Assembly: GCF_025847205.1 (NCBI RefSeq)
Contig: NZ_JAOYTH010000011.1
Span: 1 to 64,000, forward strand
Direction of reading: 5' to 3'
DNA length: 64,000 nucleotides
Source: Pararhizobium sp. YC-54
GTDB taxonomy: Bacteria; Pseudomonadota; Alphaproteobacteria; Rhizobiales; Rhizobiaceae
The notes under the pieces are model-generated. The model did no database searches, was not told the origin of the DNA, and saw nothing but the letters and a program-made list of their open reading frames with translations. Both the position numbers and the translations under genes were made by a program. Positions 9,106 to 17,124 of this stretch are shown here, one piece after another (the stretch's first letter is position 1; every line of letters begins with the position of its first letter).

Positions 9106-9442
9106 CGTTCAAGCCGTCTCTGCCTTGTTCCCCGCTCCGATGTCTAGCATCCATAAGTTATTCTTCCCTAAACGCAGCACCGCAAAACAAACGCATGCCG
9201 TACAACATCGGCACAATGATCAACCCTTGATGGCAACAGATCACCCCATAACGTACCGCTTTGGCACATCCCGCAATCCTGACAGACGGAAGCGAAGCCT
9301 TCGCGCATCTGACCCTCATGGCAACCGCGCCGCCTGAGAGCCGTCACATCAAAAGATTTCATGGCTGATATCACCGCCGTGCGCTTCAAGCCCCGGCTCG
9401 ATTGCCCTAGTTTGCGGCGAAAATTCAGTTGAGGGGACAGAC

Positions 9443-10108
9443 ATGCTGACGATCTACGGAGTTTACTGCTCGCGCGCCTCGCGCAACTACTGGATGGCGG
9501 AGGAACTTGGCATTCCCTTCCAGTCCGTGCCGGTGATCCAGGCGCGGCTGCTTGCCGACCCGCTGGCCGCCGGCGCGCGGATCAACACGAAATCGCCCGC
9601 CTTCCTTGCCGTCAATCCGATGGGTCTCATCCCGGCCATCGACGATGACGGGCTGGTGCTGGCTGAATCGCTGGCCAACAACCTCTATCTCGCCCGCAAA
9701 CATGGCGGTCCGCTTGCCGGCGCCGATGTGCGCGAAGAGGGCGAAATGACCGCCTGGACGCTCTGGGCTGCAACGGAGGTCGAGCCGTACACCGTGAAGA
9801 TCGTGCTGACCTACGACAATGCCCGGGAAAACACCCCGGATGGCAAGGCCTTGATCGAGGCTTGCGTCAAAGGGCTGGAACGGCCGCTGACGCGGCTGGA
9901 AGCGCATCTGCAGACGCAGGATTATGTCGTCGGTAACCGCTTCACCGTCGCCGACCTCAACCTGGCCGAAGTGCTGCGCTATGCCATGGACGTGCCCGGT
10001 GTTTTTGACACATATCCGCGCGTAAAGGGCTGGATTGCCCGCTGCCACGCCCGCCCCGCTTTCGAAAAAATGATGGCCGGCCGGAAAAAGGAAGCGCAAG
10101 CGGCCTGA
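9443..10108 (+). CDS. Glutathione S-transferase family protein
   Basis: This is a 221-residue GST. The thioredoxin-fold N-terminus starts [14 protein letters not shown]. The glutathione-binding strand-helix segment is [19 protein letters not shown]. An all-helical C-terminal domain contains [18 protein letters not shown] precedes the ATG. It is convergent with the LysR gene 10 bp downstream. The substrate is not predictable. Confidence 0.85.
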   Translation: MLTIYGVYCSRASRNYWMAEELGIPFQSVPVIQARLLADPLAAGARINTKSPAFLAVNPMGLIPAIDDDGLVLAESLANNLYLARKHGGPLAGADVREEGEMTAWTLWAATEVEPYTVKIVLTYDNARENTPDGKALIEACVKGLERPLTRLEAHLQTQDYVVGNRFTVADLNLAEVLRYAMDVPGVFDTYPRVKGWIARCHARPAFEKMMAGRKKEAQAA

Positions 10109-10118
10109 CGCCGGGCGT

Positions 10119-11021
10119 TCATTCGAAGCCGAGGCGCTGCATGCTTTCGACGATCTCCTCGCGCACCCATTGCTTGAAGGCTAGAACGGTCTTGGTTTCA
10201 CGGCGCGACGGCGGCGTGACGAAATAGTGTGCGAACCCCGTCTTCACCCGGACGGGGTACGGCGCCACCAGGCGGCCCTCGATAAGGGAATAACCGGCCA
10301 GCGTCTGCCAGGCGAGCATGACGCCCTGGCCGGCGATCGCGGCATCGAGGCAGAGCGAAGCATCGTTGAAGACATGCCGCGCCATCATCTGTTCACCCGA
10401 CAGCCCCACCGCGCGCAGCCATGTCTCCCAGCTGAACATCGAGCGGCCGTCGATGACAGCCGGGATATCCAGAATATCGCGCGGCACCTTCAGTTTTTCT
10501 GCAATGGCCGGCGAGCAGACCGGAAAGACCGCCTGCTCCAGCAACAATTCCGCCTTGACGCCCGGCCAGTTGCCGGAACCGACGCGGATGCCGACATCGA
10601 CGCCGGCACTTTCCAGATTGACCAGCGCCGTCGTCGCCTCGATGCGCAGACGGATATCGGGATGCTTCTCGGTAAAATGATCCAGCCGGTGCACCAGCCA
10701 TCGTGCCGCGAAGACCGGGGCGACGGAGATGGTCAGGATGGTCTCGTCCCGCCTTTTCGCCGAGGCCACAGCCTGATCGAGCGTTTCGAAACCGCTGGTC
10801 AGGCGGAGCAGAAAACTCTCACCGAACGGGGTTACCCGCAGACCGCGCGGACTGCGTTCAAACAGGATGCGGCCAAGCTGTTTCTCGGTCTTGATGATCT
10901 GCTGACTGACGGCGCCAATGGTGACCCCCAGTTCCGCGGCCGCTGCCTGCAGCGAGCCGAGGCGGCCGGCGGCTTCCGCTGCACGCAATCCATTGAGGTG
11001 GATGGCATTGAGGTCCTTCAT
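10119..11021 (-). CDS. LysR-type transcriptional regulator (GcvA-like)
   Basis: The 300-residue regulator has an N-terminal winged helix (residues 5-65; GSLQAAAAELGVTIGAVSQQI, LFERSPRGLRVT). A periplasmic-binding-like effector domain follows. The wording of the HTH is closest to the GcvA-like LysR subfamily. It is divergent from the small gene at 11084 and convergent with the GST gene, either of which may be its target. The effector is unknown. Confidence 0.87.
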   Translation of the reverse strand: MKDLNAIHLNGLRAAEAAGRLGSLQAAAAELGVTIGAVSQQIIKTEKQLGRILFERSPRGLRVTPFGESFLLRLTSGFETLDQAVASAKRRDETILTISVAPVFAARWLVHRLDHFTEKHPDIRLRIEATTALVNLESAGVDVGIRVGSGNWPGVKAELLLEQAVFPVCSPAIAEKLKVPRDILDIPAVIDGRSMFSWETWLRAVGLSGEQMMARHVFNDASLCLDAAIAGQGVMLAWQTLAGYSLIEGRLVAPYPVRVKTGFAHYFVTPPSRRETKTVLAFKQWVREEIVESMQRLGFE

Positions 11022-11083
11022 ATAGTTTTTCTATAGCATGCACGCAGCAATCTCAATTGAAATTACTGCCGACAAGGGGGATT

Positions 11084-11311
11084 ATGGTTTCATCGAAGAA
11101 GGATGGTGATGCCATGTTGAAGATTTTCTCGATACTGGACCTGTTGCTTCCCGCCCCCGTAGATGATGATACGGACGCAAGCTGGTCATGCGACCTGCTG
11201 CGCCATCCCGACATCGCCCGGATGGACACGCGCGAACTGGGCGACCTGCCCTTCCCCGGCAAGGCCGTTCGCCTGGCACCAAAGCAGTCTGGCGAGGCCT
11301 GCCCGGCCTGA
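11084..11311 (+). CDS. Small hypothetical protein
   Basis: The 75-residue protein starts at ATG 11084, which has AAGGGGGATT directly upstream; an in-frame ATG at 11057 is weaker. It carries a short hydrophobic stretch (IFSILDLLLPAP) and an acidic middle, then RHPDIARMDTRELGDLPF. That style is seen in small rhizobial proteins encoded next to LysR genes. No recognised domain is seen. It is divergent from the LysR gene, so co-regulation is possible. Confidence 0.55.
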   Translation: MVSSKKDGDAMLKIFSILDLLLPAPVDDDTDASWSCDLLRHPDIARMDTRELGDLPFPGKAVRLAPKQSGEACPA

Positions 11312-11395
11312 CACCTGCCTCACGGGCCGCTGAGCCACGGCCCTTGAACCGGGTTTCATTTCATCGGAAACTGCCCGCGAACGGCGGGCAAGACG

Positions 11396-11767
11396 ATGAC
11401 CGGCAATCATGAAACGGATTTCGAGCGGGTAACGCGGCTTGCCAAGGCGGCAGGCCTGCTCGAGGTTGCGCCCGCAACCTCCTACGGAACGCCGGCACTT
11501 CAGGTGCGGGGCAAGATGTTCGTGCGCCTCAAGGAGGCGGGCATTCTCGTCGTCATGTGCGCGCTCGAAGAGAAAGACATGCTGATCGAGCTGGCGCCTG
11601 AGCTTTATTTCGAAACCGCCCAATACAGCGGCTGGCCGGCCATGCTGGTCCGGCTGCCGGTGATCAGCGACGAGGACCTGACACAAAGGCTGATCGCCGC
11701 CTGGCGGCAGAAGGCCTCGAAGCGGCTTGCCGCCGGTCTCGCTGCATCCGGGGCGCTTCAAACTTAG
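11396..11767 (+). CDS. MmcQ/YjbR-family protein
   Basis: The 123-residue protein has the YjbR/MmcQ fold pattern: an N-terminal helix (FERVTRLAKAAG), ATSYGTPALQVRGKMFVRL, and a C-terminal helix with AWRQKASKRLA. These small proteins have a CyaY-like fold and are thought to bind DNA; the role is poorly known. The 3' end overlaps the stop of the convergent GST gene by 4 bases. Confidence 0.8.
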   Translation: MTGNHETDFERVTRLAKAAGLLEVAPATSYGTPALQVRGKMFVRLKEAGILVVMCALEEKDMLIELAPELYFETAQYSGWPAMLVRLPVISDEDLTQRLIAAWRQKASKRLAAGLAASGALQT

Positions 11768-12384
11768 CCGGCAGCGACGGACAGGACCTTTTTCACGGCC
11801 GCACGCTCGGCCATGCGCTGACTGTGCGCGTAGACTTTCGGAAAACGTCGGGGATCGACGCCGTCGCCTTCCAGCCAGCCGGTAAAGGTGAAGAGATAGG
11901 GATCGGCGATCGAATAGGTTTCACCCATGACCCACGGACCGGAAAACAGGGTGTTTTCGATCAGTTCGAAACAGTCGCCCATGTTGCTCGCGACCTTCAG
12001 CGTCATGGCCTCGATCACTGCCGGATCATCCGCCCAGCGGCTGCCGCGGCGCTTGTGCGCATGGGCGACGTGCACGGTTGAGCAGAGATAGGCGTTGAAC
12101 GACTGGATGCGCGCAAACGCGAACGGATCCTTCGGGGCGCCGATCGGCGTGTCTGGAAAACTCTGACTGACAAAGGCAAGGATGGCGGGAGATTCAGTGA
12201 TAACGCCATGATCCGTCACCAGCGCCGGAACGCGGCCTTTCGGGTTGATGCGCAGAAAATCGGGCGAACGCTGCTGTTGCTGGGCGAAATCGACCCTTTC
12301 AGCCTCATAGGCAGCGCCTGCCTCCTCAAGGGCGATATGAGATGCCAGCGAGCAACTTCCCGGCGAAAAATAGAGCTTCATCAT
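11764..12384 (-). CDS. Glutathione S-transferase (beta-class-like)
   Basis: This is a 206-residue GST starting MMKLYFSPGSCSLASHIALEE. The cysteine in the GSCSL segment is in the position used by beta-class bacterial GSTs. The glutathione-site segment INPKGRVPALVTDHGVITES follows. GGAG upstream of ATG 12384 supports this start, although the frame remains open further upstream. It probably conjugates or detoxifies electrophiles. It lies 95 bp downstream of the DUF4406 gene on the same strand. Confidence 0.85.
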   Translation of the reverse strand: MMKLYFSPGSCSLASHIALEEAGAAYEAERVDFAQQQQRSPDFLRINPKGRVPALVTDHGVITESPAILAFVSQSFPDTPIGAPKDPFAFARIQSFNAYLCSTVHVAHAHKRRGSRWADDPAVIEAMTLKVASNMGDCFELIENTLFSGPWVMGETYSIADPYLFTFTGWLEGDGVDPRRFPKVYAHSQRMAERAAVKKVLSVAAG

Positions 12385-12479
12385 CCCGTTCTCCATCCCG
12401 TTTGCCAGCGGCAGGCCGGCAGGTTCCGGCGCAATTGATACCAATCGCGCCGGATGTTTGCCAGCCGCTTCCGCTGCGA

Positions 12480-12851
12480 TCACGCCATCGTGGTCACGGC
12501 GCAGCCCGGCACGTCTTCCAATCGGAAATAGACCGGAATGCCGCGTTCGCGGGCAATCCGCACGTCATTGTCGGCGCCCTTGCTATCGCCCGGCAACCGC
12601 AGGACGGCCTCGCACAACTGCAGAAGCCGCCCGGCAACAGGATGGAATATCTGCTCGTAGAGGTCGTCGCCGACCGCGCGGCCACCCGCCGCATGCCAGA
12701 TCGGCAATGCAACCCATTCGCCGATCATCGGCACATGGCCCGCTTCAAACAAGGCATGGGACGGCGCTTCCAGCCGCTTGAGATTTGCCGCCATCTTCTC
12801 CGGGTCGTCACCCGTGCCGGACCGATAGGGCCCGGCAATCAAAATCAGCAT
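12480..12851 (-). CDS. DUF4406 protein (nucleoside 2-deoxyribosyltransferase-like fold)
   Basis: The 123-residue protein starts MLILIAGPYRSGTGDDP, with GGAG six bases before the ATG. IAGPYRSG and the C-terminal RLPGDSKGADNDVRIARERGIPVYF match the DUF4406 family, which resembles nucleoside 2-deoxyribosyltransferases. No proven activity is claimed. It is divergent from the DeoR-family gene at 12955, and a long palindrome lies 20 bp upstream of its start. Repression by that regulator is therefore likely. Confidence 0.75.
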   Translation of the reverse strand: MLILIAGPYRSGTGDDPEKMAANLKRLEAPSHALFEAGHVPMIGEWVALPIWHAAGGRAVGDDLYEQIFHPVAGRLLQLCEAVLRLPGDSKGADNDVRIARERGIPVYFRLEDVPGCAVTTMA

Positions 12852-12870
12852 GATTTTCTCCACATTTTTG

Positions 12871-12904
12871 CACGAAACATCCAGATAATTCTGGATATTT
12901 CGTG
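12871..12904. promoter_or_regulatory. 34-bp palindromic operator between DUF4406 gene and deoR-type gene
   Basis: Two 15-base arms (CACGAAACATCCAGA at 12871-12885 and TCTGGATATTTCGTG at 12890-12904) flank TAAT. They match inversely at 14 of 15 positions. The dyad lies in the 103-bp space between two divergent genes, one of them a DeoR-family regulator, so it is the natural operator for both. Confidence 0.75.
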
Positions 12905-12954
12905 ATAAATCATGCAGTATCGTGTAAGAGTCAAGAAAGATTTTGGGGGCGGAT

Positions 12955-13707
12955 ATGCTGACTTCACAACGGCGGGCGCTGATTTCATCGCGACTTTCCA
13001 GCGACGGGCAGATCGTCGCCGGCGAACTGGCGCAGGAACTGAACCTGTCGGAAGACACGATCCGGCGGGATTTGCGCGACATGGCGGCGGCGGGGCTGTT
13101 GAAACGGGTCCATGGCGGCGCGCTATCGGTGACGCCGCCGCTTCCGGATCTGGAGACACGCCAGACGATCTCCACTGACATCAAGAAACGGTTGGGACGC
13201 AAGGCAGCCGAACGGGTGCGCGCCGGACAACTGATCTTCATCGACGGCGGCACAACCAATGCCGAGATCGTCCGCGCCCTGCCGCGCGAGATGACGCTGA
13301 CCGTCGCGACACACAGCCCGGCGATTGCCGGATTGCTGGAAAAGCACCGGGCCGAGGTGATCCTGATCGGCGGCAGGCTTTACAAGCACTCGATGGTGAC
13401 GACCGGGGCTGCCGCCCTTGCAGTAATCGGCACGCTGCGCCCCGACATCTTCTTTCTCGGCGCCACAGCCATCCATCCAGCCCACGGGCTGTCGACCGGC
13501 GACTACGAGGAGGCCGCCATCAAGCGCGCCATCGCTGCACGTTCGGCAGAAACGGTGACACTTCTGACGGAAGAAAAGTTCGGTGCCGTCTCGCCGCACC
13601 ACATCGCCGGCATCGGGGACATGGCCGGCCTGATCATTCCCGCCGGCATGGATCCGGGCGTGCTTGCGCCCTACAAAGGCAAAGACGTGCAACTTATCGA
13701 GGCGTGA
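12955..13707 (+). CDS. DeoR/GlpR-family transcriptional regulator
   Basis: The 250-residue regulator starts at ATG 12955 behind GGGGGCGG. Residues 1-60 form the DeoR HTH (MLTSQRRALI, LNLSEDTIRRDLRDMAAAGLLKRVHGGA). The rest is the sugar-phosphate-sensing DeoRC domain (FIDGGTTNAEIV, TLTVATHSPAIA, FLGATAI). DeoR proteins usually sense phosphorylated sugars or nucleosides. The divergent DUF4406 gene suggests a nucleoside- or sugar-nucleotide-related signal, which is inference. Confidence 0.9.
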   Translation: MLTSQRRALISSRLSSDGQIVAGELAQELNLSEDTIRRDLRDMAAAGLLKRVHGGALSVTPPLPDLETRQTISTDIKKRLGRKAAERVRAGQLIFIDGGTTNAEIVRALPREMTLTVATHSPAIAGLLEKHRAEVILIGGRLYKHSMVTTGAAALAVIGTLRPDIFFLGATAIHPAHGLSTGDYEEAAIKRAIAARSAETVTLLTEEKFGAVSPHHIAGIGDMAGLIIPAGMDPGVLAPYKGKDVQLIEA

Positions 13708-13710
13708 GGG

Positions 13711-14028
13711 TCAGGCGGCTCTTGGCGTGATGCGATCAAGCTCGCCGCCCAGTTCCCGCCGCGTCTCCATGAGGTCATGGTCCGTCTGCAGCCGAAGAAA
13801 GAACCCCTCGGAAAGTCCAAAATAGCGGGCAAGCCGCAAGTCGGTATCTGCCGTCACGATCCTCTTTCCCAGAACGATTTCATTGATCCGGCGCGGCGGC
13901 ACATGAATGGCGCGGGCAAGGCCATTCTGGCTCAAAGCCATCGGCAGCAGAAAATCGTGAAGGAGGATTTCGCCGGGATGCGGATTGGGCAGCAGATCAC
14001 TGTTAATGATAGTCTGTGATTTCGACAT
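13711..14028 (-). CDS. higA: HigA-family antitoxin (XRE HTH)
   Basis: The 105-residue HTH protein contains PHPGEILLHDFLLPMALSQNGLARAIHVPPRRINEIV, written here as the HigA signature region at about residues 16-50. It begins at ATG 14028 with GAGG upstream. The gene overlaps the end of the toxin gene by 26 bp, toxin first, as in higBA operons. It should neutralise HigB and repress the operon through the palindrome at 14291-14311. Confidence 0.88.
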   Translation of the reverse strand: MSKSQTIINSDLLPNPHPGEILLHDFLLPMALSQNGLARAIHVPPRRINEIVLGKRIVTADTDLRLARYFGLSEGFFLRLQTDHDLMETRRELGGELDRITPRAA

Positions 14029-14284
14029 CGTTTGCCTCACCTTCCTGCCATGTAAAACAGATGCGCCACTGATCATTGATCCGGATTGAGTGCAGCCCCG
14101 AGCGGTTGCCCTTCAGCATTTCGAGCCGATTGCCCGGTGGAATGCGCAGGTCGTTCAGGCTAGCGGCGGCATTGATCAATCGTAGCTTTCTCAGCGCAAT
14201 CGCTTGGATTTCGCCGGGCAATCTGCGACTGCGCCGACCCGTCCAGATACTTTCAGTTTCACGGTCGGCAAAACTCTTGATCAT
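14003..14284 (-). CDS. higB: HigB-family toxin (RelE superfamily mRNA interferase)
   Basis: The 93-residue protein starts MIKSFADRETESIWTG. It has LRKLRLINAA, RIPPGNRLEMLKGNR and INDQWRICFTW, all typical of HigB toxins that cut mRNA on the ribosome. It is the first gene of the operon and overlaps higA by 26 bp. A perfect palindrome stands 6 bp upstream of the start. Confidence 0.9.
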   Translation of the reverse strand: MIKSFADRETESIWTGRRSRRLPGEIQAIALRKLRLINAAASLNDLRIPPGNRLEMLKGNRSGLHSIRINDQWRICFTWQEGEANDVEITDYH

Positions 14285-14290
14285 GAGAAA

Positions 14291-14311
14291 CTATAACGCA
14301 TTGCGTTATAG
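14291..14311. promoter_or_regulatory. higBA operator, perfect 21-bp palindrome
   Basis: CTATAACGCA-T-TGCGTTATAG is a perfect dyad directly upstream of the higB start. Its position and AT-rich ends fit HigA autorepression. Confidence 0.75.
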
Positions 14312-14325
14312 CCTTCAAGCCACGC

Positions 14326-15333
14326 TCAGGCGGCGAAAGCGCCGGTCACCCTGACATCGCCGACATGGATGCCGTTCCAGTTTTTCATCGCGTGGTTGGC
14401 CTGTGCCATCAGGTTTTGCTGCAAGTCCGGCTCACTGGAGAAGAAACGGGCAAGCGTCGCGGCGATCATGGCTTCGGCGGCGCGGGTGGTGCCGTCCTCG
14501 CATTTGAGCGCAATGGCGATGCCCTTTTCCGGGATGGCGGCGCAGAACACGCCTTCGGCACCGGTCTTGGCAAAGATGCGGCCGGGTGCCGTCTGCATCA
14601 GCCTTGTGCAGGCGCGCTTGCTGCCGGCGACATAGAAGGGTTCGGCCATGCAGGCTTCGACCAGGCGTTTCGATGCCTTGGCGCGCTGCGGTTCCAGCCC
14701 GTTGCCGGTCGCCATCTTGGCAAAGCCGTGGGCAAGGCCCTTCAGCGGCACCGCATAGGTCGGGATCGAGCAGCCATCGGTGCCGCAATTGTCGTGGGCA
14801 AGCACAGCCCCCGTCAAATTTTCCATGACGCCGCGGATTTCGCGCTGCAAGGGATGATCGTAGCCGACGTAGCCTGCGGGCTCCTCGCCGCTGTGGCAGC
14901 AGGCGCAGATGAAGCCGGCATGTTTGCCGGAGCAATTGTTGTGCAGCGCCGAGGGATGCTCCAGCACGCGGGCCTGATGGATAATCGTGTCCTGATTGAT
15001 CGACCAGTGGGCGCCGCATTCGAGCGCCGAGACATCCCTGCCCGCTGCCGCCAGCATTTCGGCGGCAAGCGCCACATGTTCCGGCTCGCCATTGTGCGAG
15101 GAGCAGGCGAGCGCCAGCGCCCGCTTGTCGAACCCGTAGGCATCGGCAGCACCGGTTTCCATCAGCGGCAGCGCCTGCATGGCCTTGCAGGCCGAGCGCG
15201 GAAAGACGCCAACATCGGTATCGCCGAGCGAAAACACGGTTTTCCCGTCGCCATCGACGGCGATCACCATGCCGCGATGGCGGCTTTCGACCAGATTGCC
15301 GCGGGTGACTTCAACAAGAACCGGGTTCGACAT
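14326..15333 (-). CDS. L-asparaginase, Rhizobium etli ReAV type (Asparaginase_II family)
   Basis: The 335-residue enzyme hydrolyses L-asparagine to aspartate and ammonia. The residues known from ReAV are all present at a shift of one: S47 and K50 (PRSACK), S79 (SSHNGE), C134 and K137 (NNCSGKHAG, metal and catalytic site), D186 and C188 (GTDGCS). It is unrelated to the E. coli AnsA/AnsB fold. In rhizobia such enzymes allow growth on asparagine. It is a single gene between higBA and the DUF3750 gene. Confidence 0.9.
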   Translation of the reverse strand: MSNPVLVEVTRGNLVESRHRGMVIAVDGDGKTVFSLGDTDVGVFPRSACKAMQALPLMETGAADAYGFDKRALALACSSHNGEPEHVALAAEMLAAAGRDVSALECGAHWSINQDTIIHQARVLEHPSALHNNCSGKHAGFICACCHSGEEPAGYVGYDHPLQREIRGVMENLTGAVLAHDNCGTDGCSIPTYAVPLKGLAHGFAKMATGNGLEPQRAKASKRLVEACMAEPFYVAGSKRACTRLMQTAPGRIFAKTGAEGVFCAAIPEKGIAIALKCEDGTTRAAEAMIAATLARFFSSEPDLQQNLMAQANHAMKNWNGIHVGDVRVTGAFAA

Positions 15334-15408
15334 GGTTGTGCCCTCAAAAATCCAATTTCTCCCCTGTCTTTAGACCAAGATAAAGCAACGCAAAACCCGG
15401 ACCCGTCC

Positions 15409-16146
15409 ATGAAATTTGTTCGAAGGCTGTTTCTTGCCATTCTGTTCGTCTACCTGCTGCCGGCGCTCGCGTCTGCCGGTTTATGGTACATCAAGGAAAG
15501 GCCGGGAAACTGGCGCGAGGCGGACTGGACGTCCGCCCATATCCTGCCCAAGCCCAAGGACGATCAGGATGCGGCGATTTATATCTTTTCAGCCACGACC
15601 GGCGGCATGAAGGGGGCGGTCGCCAGCCATTCCTGGATCGTCACCAAGGAACGGGGCGGCACGGCCTATAATCGCTACGACAAGGTCGGCTGGGGTTCAC
15701 CCATCCGCCGCAACGGCTATCCGGCCGACGCGCGCTGGTATTCGAACAGGCCGCAGCTCGTGGTGAGCGTCAAGGGCGAGGACGCCACGCGCCTGATTTC
15801 CAAGGTCGAACAGGCGATCCAGTCCTATCCCTACACGAGCCCCGGCGCCTACCGGATCTGGCCCGGGCCAAACTCCAACACCTTCGTCGCCCATGTGCTG
15901 CGCTCCGTGCCCGAACTGGGCGCAGTTCTGCCGCCGGATGCGGTCGGACGCGATTACCTGCCGGAGGGCCGGCTGTTTTCGGTCGACGCCGACGGGCTGG
16001 ACCTGCATGCCACGCTCTACGGTCTGCTGGGCATTTCGGCAGGTGTGCGCAGCGGTCTGGAGGTGCATTTCATGGGGCTGGTGGCCGGTTTTGACGTGAT
16101 GCGCCCGGCGGTGAAGATACCGGCTCTGGGGCGGTTCGGGGTGTAA
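15409..16146 (+). CDS. DUF3750 domain protein, membrane-anchored
   Basis: The 245-residue protein starts MKFVRRLFLAILFVYLLPALASAG, a signal anchor or signal peptide. The body contains SHSWIVTKE, GWGSPIRRNGYPADARWYSNRP and WPGPNSNTFVAHVLR, the DUF3750 pattern. The conserved H, W and N residues hint at an enzymatic fold, but no function is established. The ATG at 15409 is the first methionine followed by a proper signal sequence. Confidence 0.82.
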   Translation: MKFVRRLFLAILFVYLLPALASAGLWYIKERPGNWREADWTSAHILPKPKDDQDAAIYIFSATTGGMKGAVASHSWIVTKERGGTAYNRYDKVGWGSPIRRNGYPADARWYSNRPQLVVSVKGEDATRLISKVEQAIQSYPYTSPGAYRIWPGPNSNTFVAHVLRSVPELGAVLPPDAVGRDYLPEGRLFSVDADGLDLHATLYGLLGISAGVRSGLEVHFMGLVAGFDVMRPAVKIPALGRFGV

Positions 16147-16219
16147 CGCCGGGGCGCTTTCGGATGCGGAGGGAAAAAACTATGTTAGGATCAGGCTTGG
16201 AATTCGCGTGGAGACAAAG

Positions 16220-16498
16220 ATGTCGCAACCGCTCAAAACACCTCCGGTAGAGCTCCCGGAAAGTTTGGAAGTACAAATCGCATCGTTGGCCGAGAAGACG
16301 GGACGATCCCGCTCATTGATCGTCAACGACGCCATCGACACCTATGTCAAAGATCAGCTTCGCTGGCTGACCGAGATGGACTCCGCCATCGCAGATGCAA
16401 AGGAGGGCCAGTCCTATGAGGGCTCGGAAGTGCTGGAATGGTTGGGAAGCTGGGATAGCGAGACGGAGAAGGCCAGACCCAAGCCCTCAAAGGCTTAA
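16220..16498 (+). CDS. Ribbon-helix-helix antitoxin (ParD/CopG-like)
   Basis: The 92-residue protein has the RHH pattern VELPESLEVQIASLAEKTGRS (shown for residues 10-30), then SLIVNDAIDTYV. An acidic C-terminal tail should wrap the toxin. GGAG six bases before ATG 16220 sets the start. The ParE-like toxin follows 8 bp downstream. It most likely represses its own operon. Confidence 0.85.
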   Translation: MSQPLKTPPVELPESLEVQIASLAEKTGRSRSLIVNDAIDTYVKDQLRWLTEMDSAIADAKEGQSYEGSEVLEWLGSWDSETEKARPKPSKA

Positions 16499-16506
16499 AC
16501 CTGCCG

Positions 16507-16818
16507 ATGCGGATCCGCTTTACGTCTCAGGCCATGCGGGATCTCGATGATCTCAAAGAATGGCTCCGCTTCAAAAATCCCGCCGGTTTCAGATCGGTCG
16601 CAAGCCAGATATCCAAAACAATCCGGCCTCTTGCCACCCATCACGCTATGGGACGCAAAACGTTGCGGGAGGATGTCCGCGATCTTGTCGAACCTCGCTA
16701 TGGCTTCGTCATTCCCTATACAGTCCTCGACGATACAATATTTATTTTGCGCATTTACAGCGCGAAACGGTATCCGCTAGCGCCCGCCGACCTGCCTGAT
16801 GTCAGCGATCCAAAATAG
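16507..16818 (+). CDS. ParE/RelE-family toxin
   Basis: The 103-residue protein has the ParE/RelE superfamily pattern: MRIRFTSQAMRDLDDLKEWL, MGRKTLREDVRDLVEPRYGFVIPY (middle part) and FILRIYSAKRYPL. It is paired with the RHH antitoxin just upstream. ParE toxins poison gyrase and RelE toxins cut mRNA; sequence alone does not decide between them. Confidence 0.85.
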   Translation: MRIRFTSQAMRDLDDLKEWLRFKNPAGFRSVASQISKTIRPLATHHAMGRKTLREDVRDLVEPRYGFVIPYTVLDDTIFILRIYSAKRYPLAPADLPDVSDPK

Positions 16819-16870
16819 TTTTACGGTTCCGATGCGGATTCAATGTCCAGACAGACTAAAAGGGTCCAGA

Positions 16871-16900
16871 CAAACAAAAAGGGCCGCACGCGGCGGCCCT
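16871..16900 (-). terminator. Rho-independent terminator on the minus strand
   Basis: In minus-strand RNA an 8-bp perfect stem (AGGGCCGC/GCGGCCCT) with a 5-base loop is followed by TTTTTGTTTG. It closes the structured region 16901-17100. It may also catch the convergent parDE transcript poorly, since the plus strand has no T-run here. Confidence 0.8.
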
Positions 16901-16965
16901 CCATGAGTTTTGGCCAGGTAACAGGCCCGGACCGCATCCACGATGCGATCCGCAGGAAGGCTGGT

Positions 16966-17040
16966 TCAGATCGAGGGCTGCCTCGTTCCTACCATCACAA
17001 CTCCCATGCCCGTTACGAGGTTCGAAATCTCATTAGACAC
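16966..17040 (-). CDS. Candidate 24-residue small ORF inside the structured RNA
   Basis: A GTG start at 17040 is preceded by AAGGAAGGTGG and followed by 24 codons to TGA, beginning MSNEISNLVTGMGVV and ending RQPSI. The ribosome-binding site lies in the 3' arm of stem H1, so translation would require that stem to open. There is no run of one regulatory amino acid of the kind found in classical attenuator peptides. It could be a real microprotein or a control ORF; comparative data are needed to tell. Confidence 0.4.
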   Translation of the reverse strand: MSNEISNLVTGMGVVMVGTRQPSI

Positions 17041-17124
17041 TGGACCACCTTCCTTTCGTTCAATTGAAGATGACCTGAAGGTAGTCCGATTCTCGCCGAT
17101 TACAAGGGCAGCACATCTTAGACT

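Larger units (their letters stand above)
16871..17100 (-). ncRNA. Candidate structured RNA (leader-like or small RNA) downstream of the quinone oxidoreductase gene
   Basis: Read on the minus strand, three stems precede the terminator. H1 is an 11-bp stem, 17077-17087 with 17042-17052. H2 is CCUCGU/ACGAGG, 17015-17020 with 16981-16986. H3 is a 10-bp stem, 16942-16951 with 16929-16938, with a 3-base loop. H1 and H3 each contain one G.U pair that would be an A-C mismatch on the plus strand, so the minus strand is the transcribed one. H1 covers the ribosome site of a 24-codon ORF. The 5' end is not determined, and I do not recognise a named RNA family. Confidence 0.55.
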
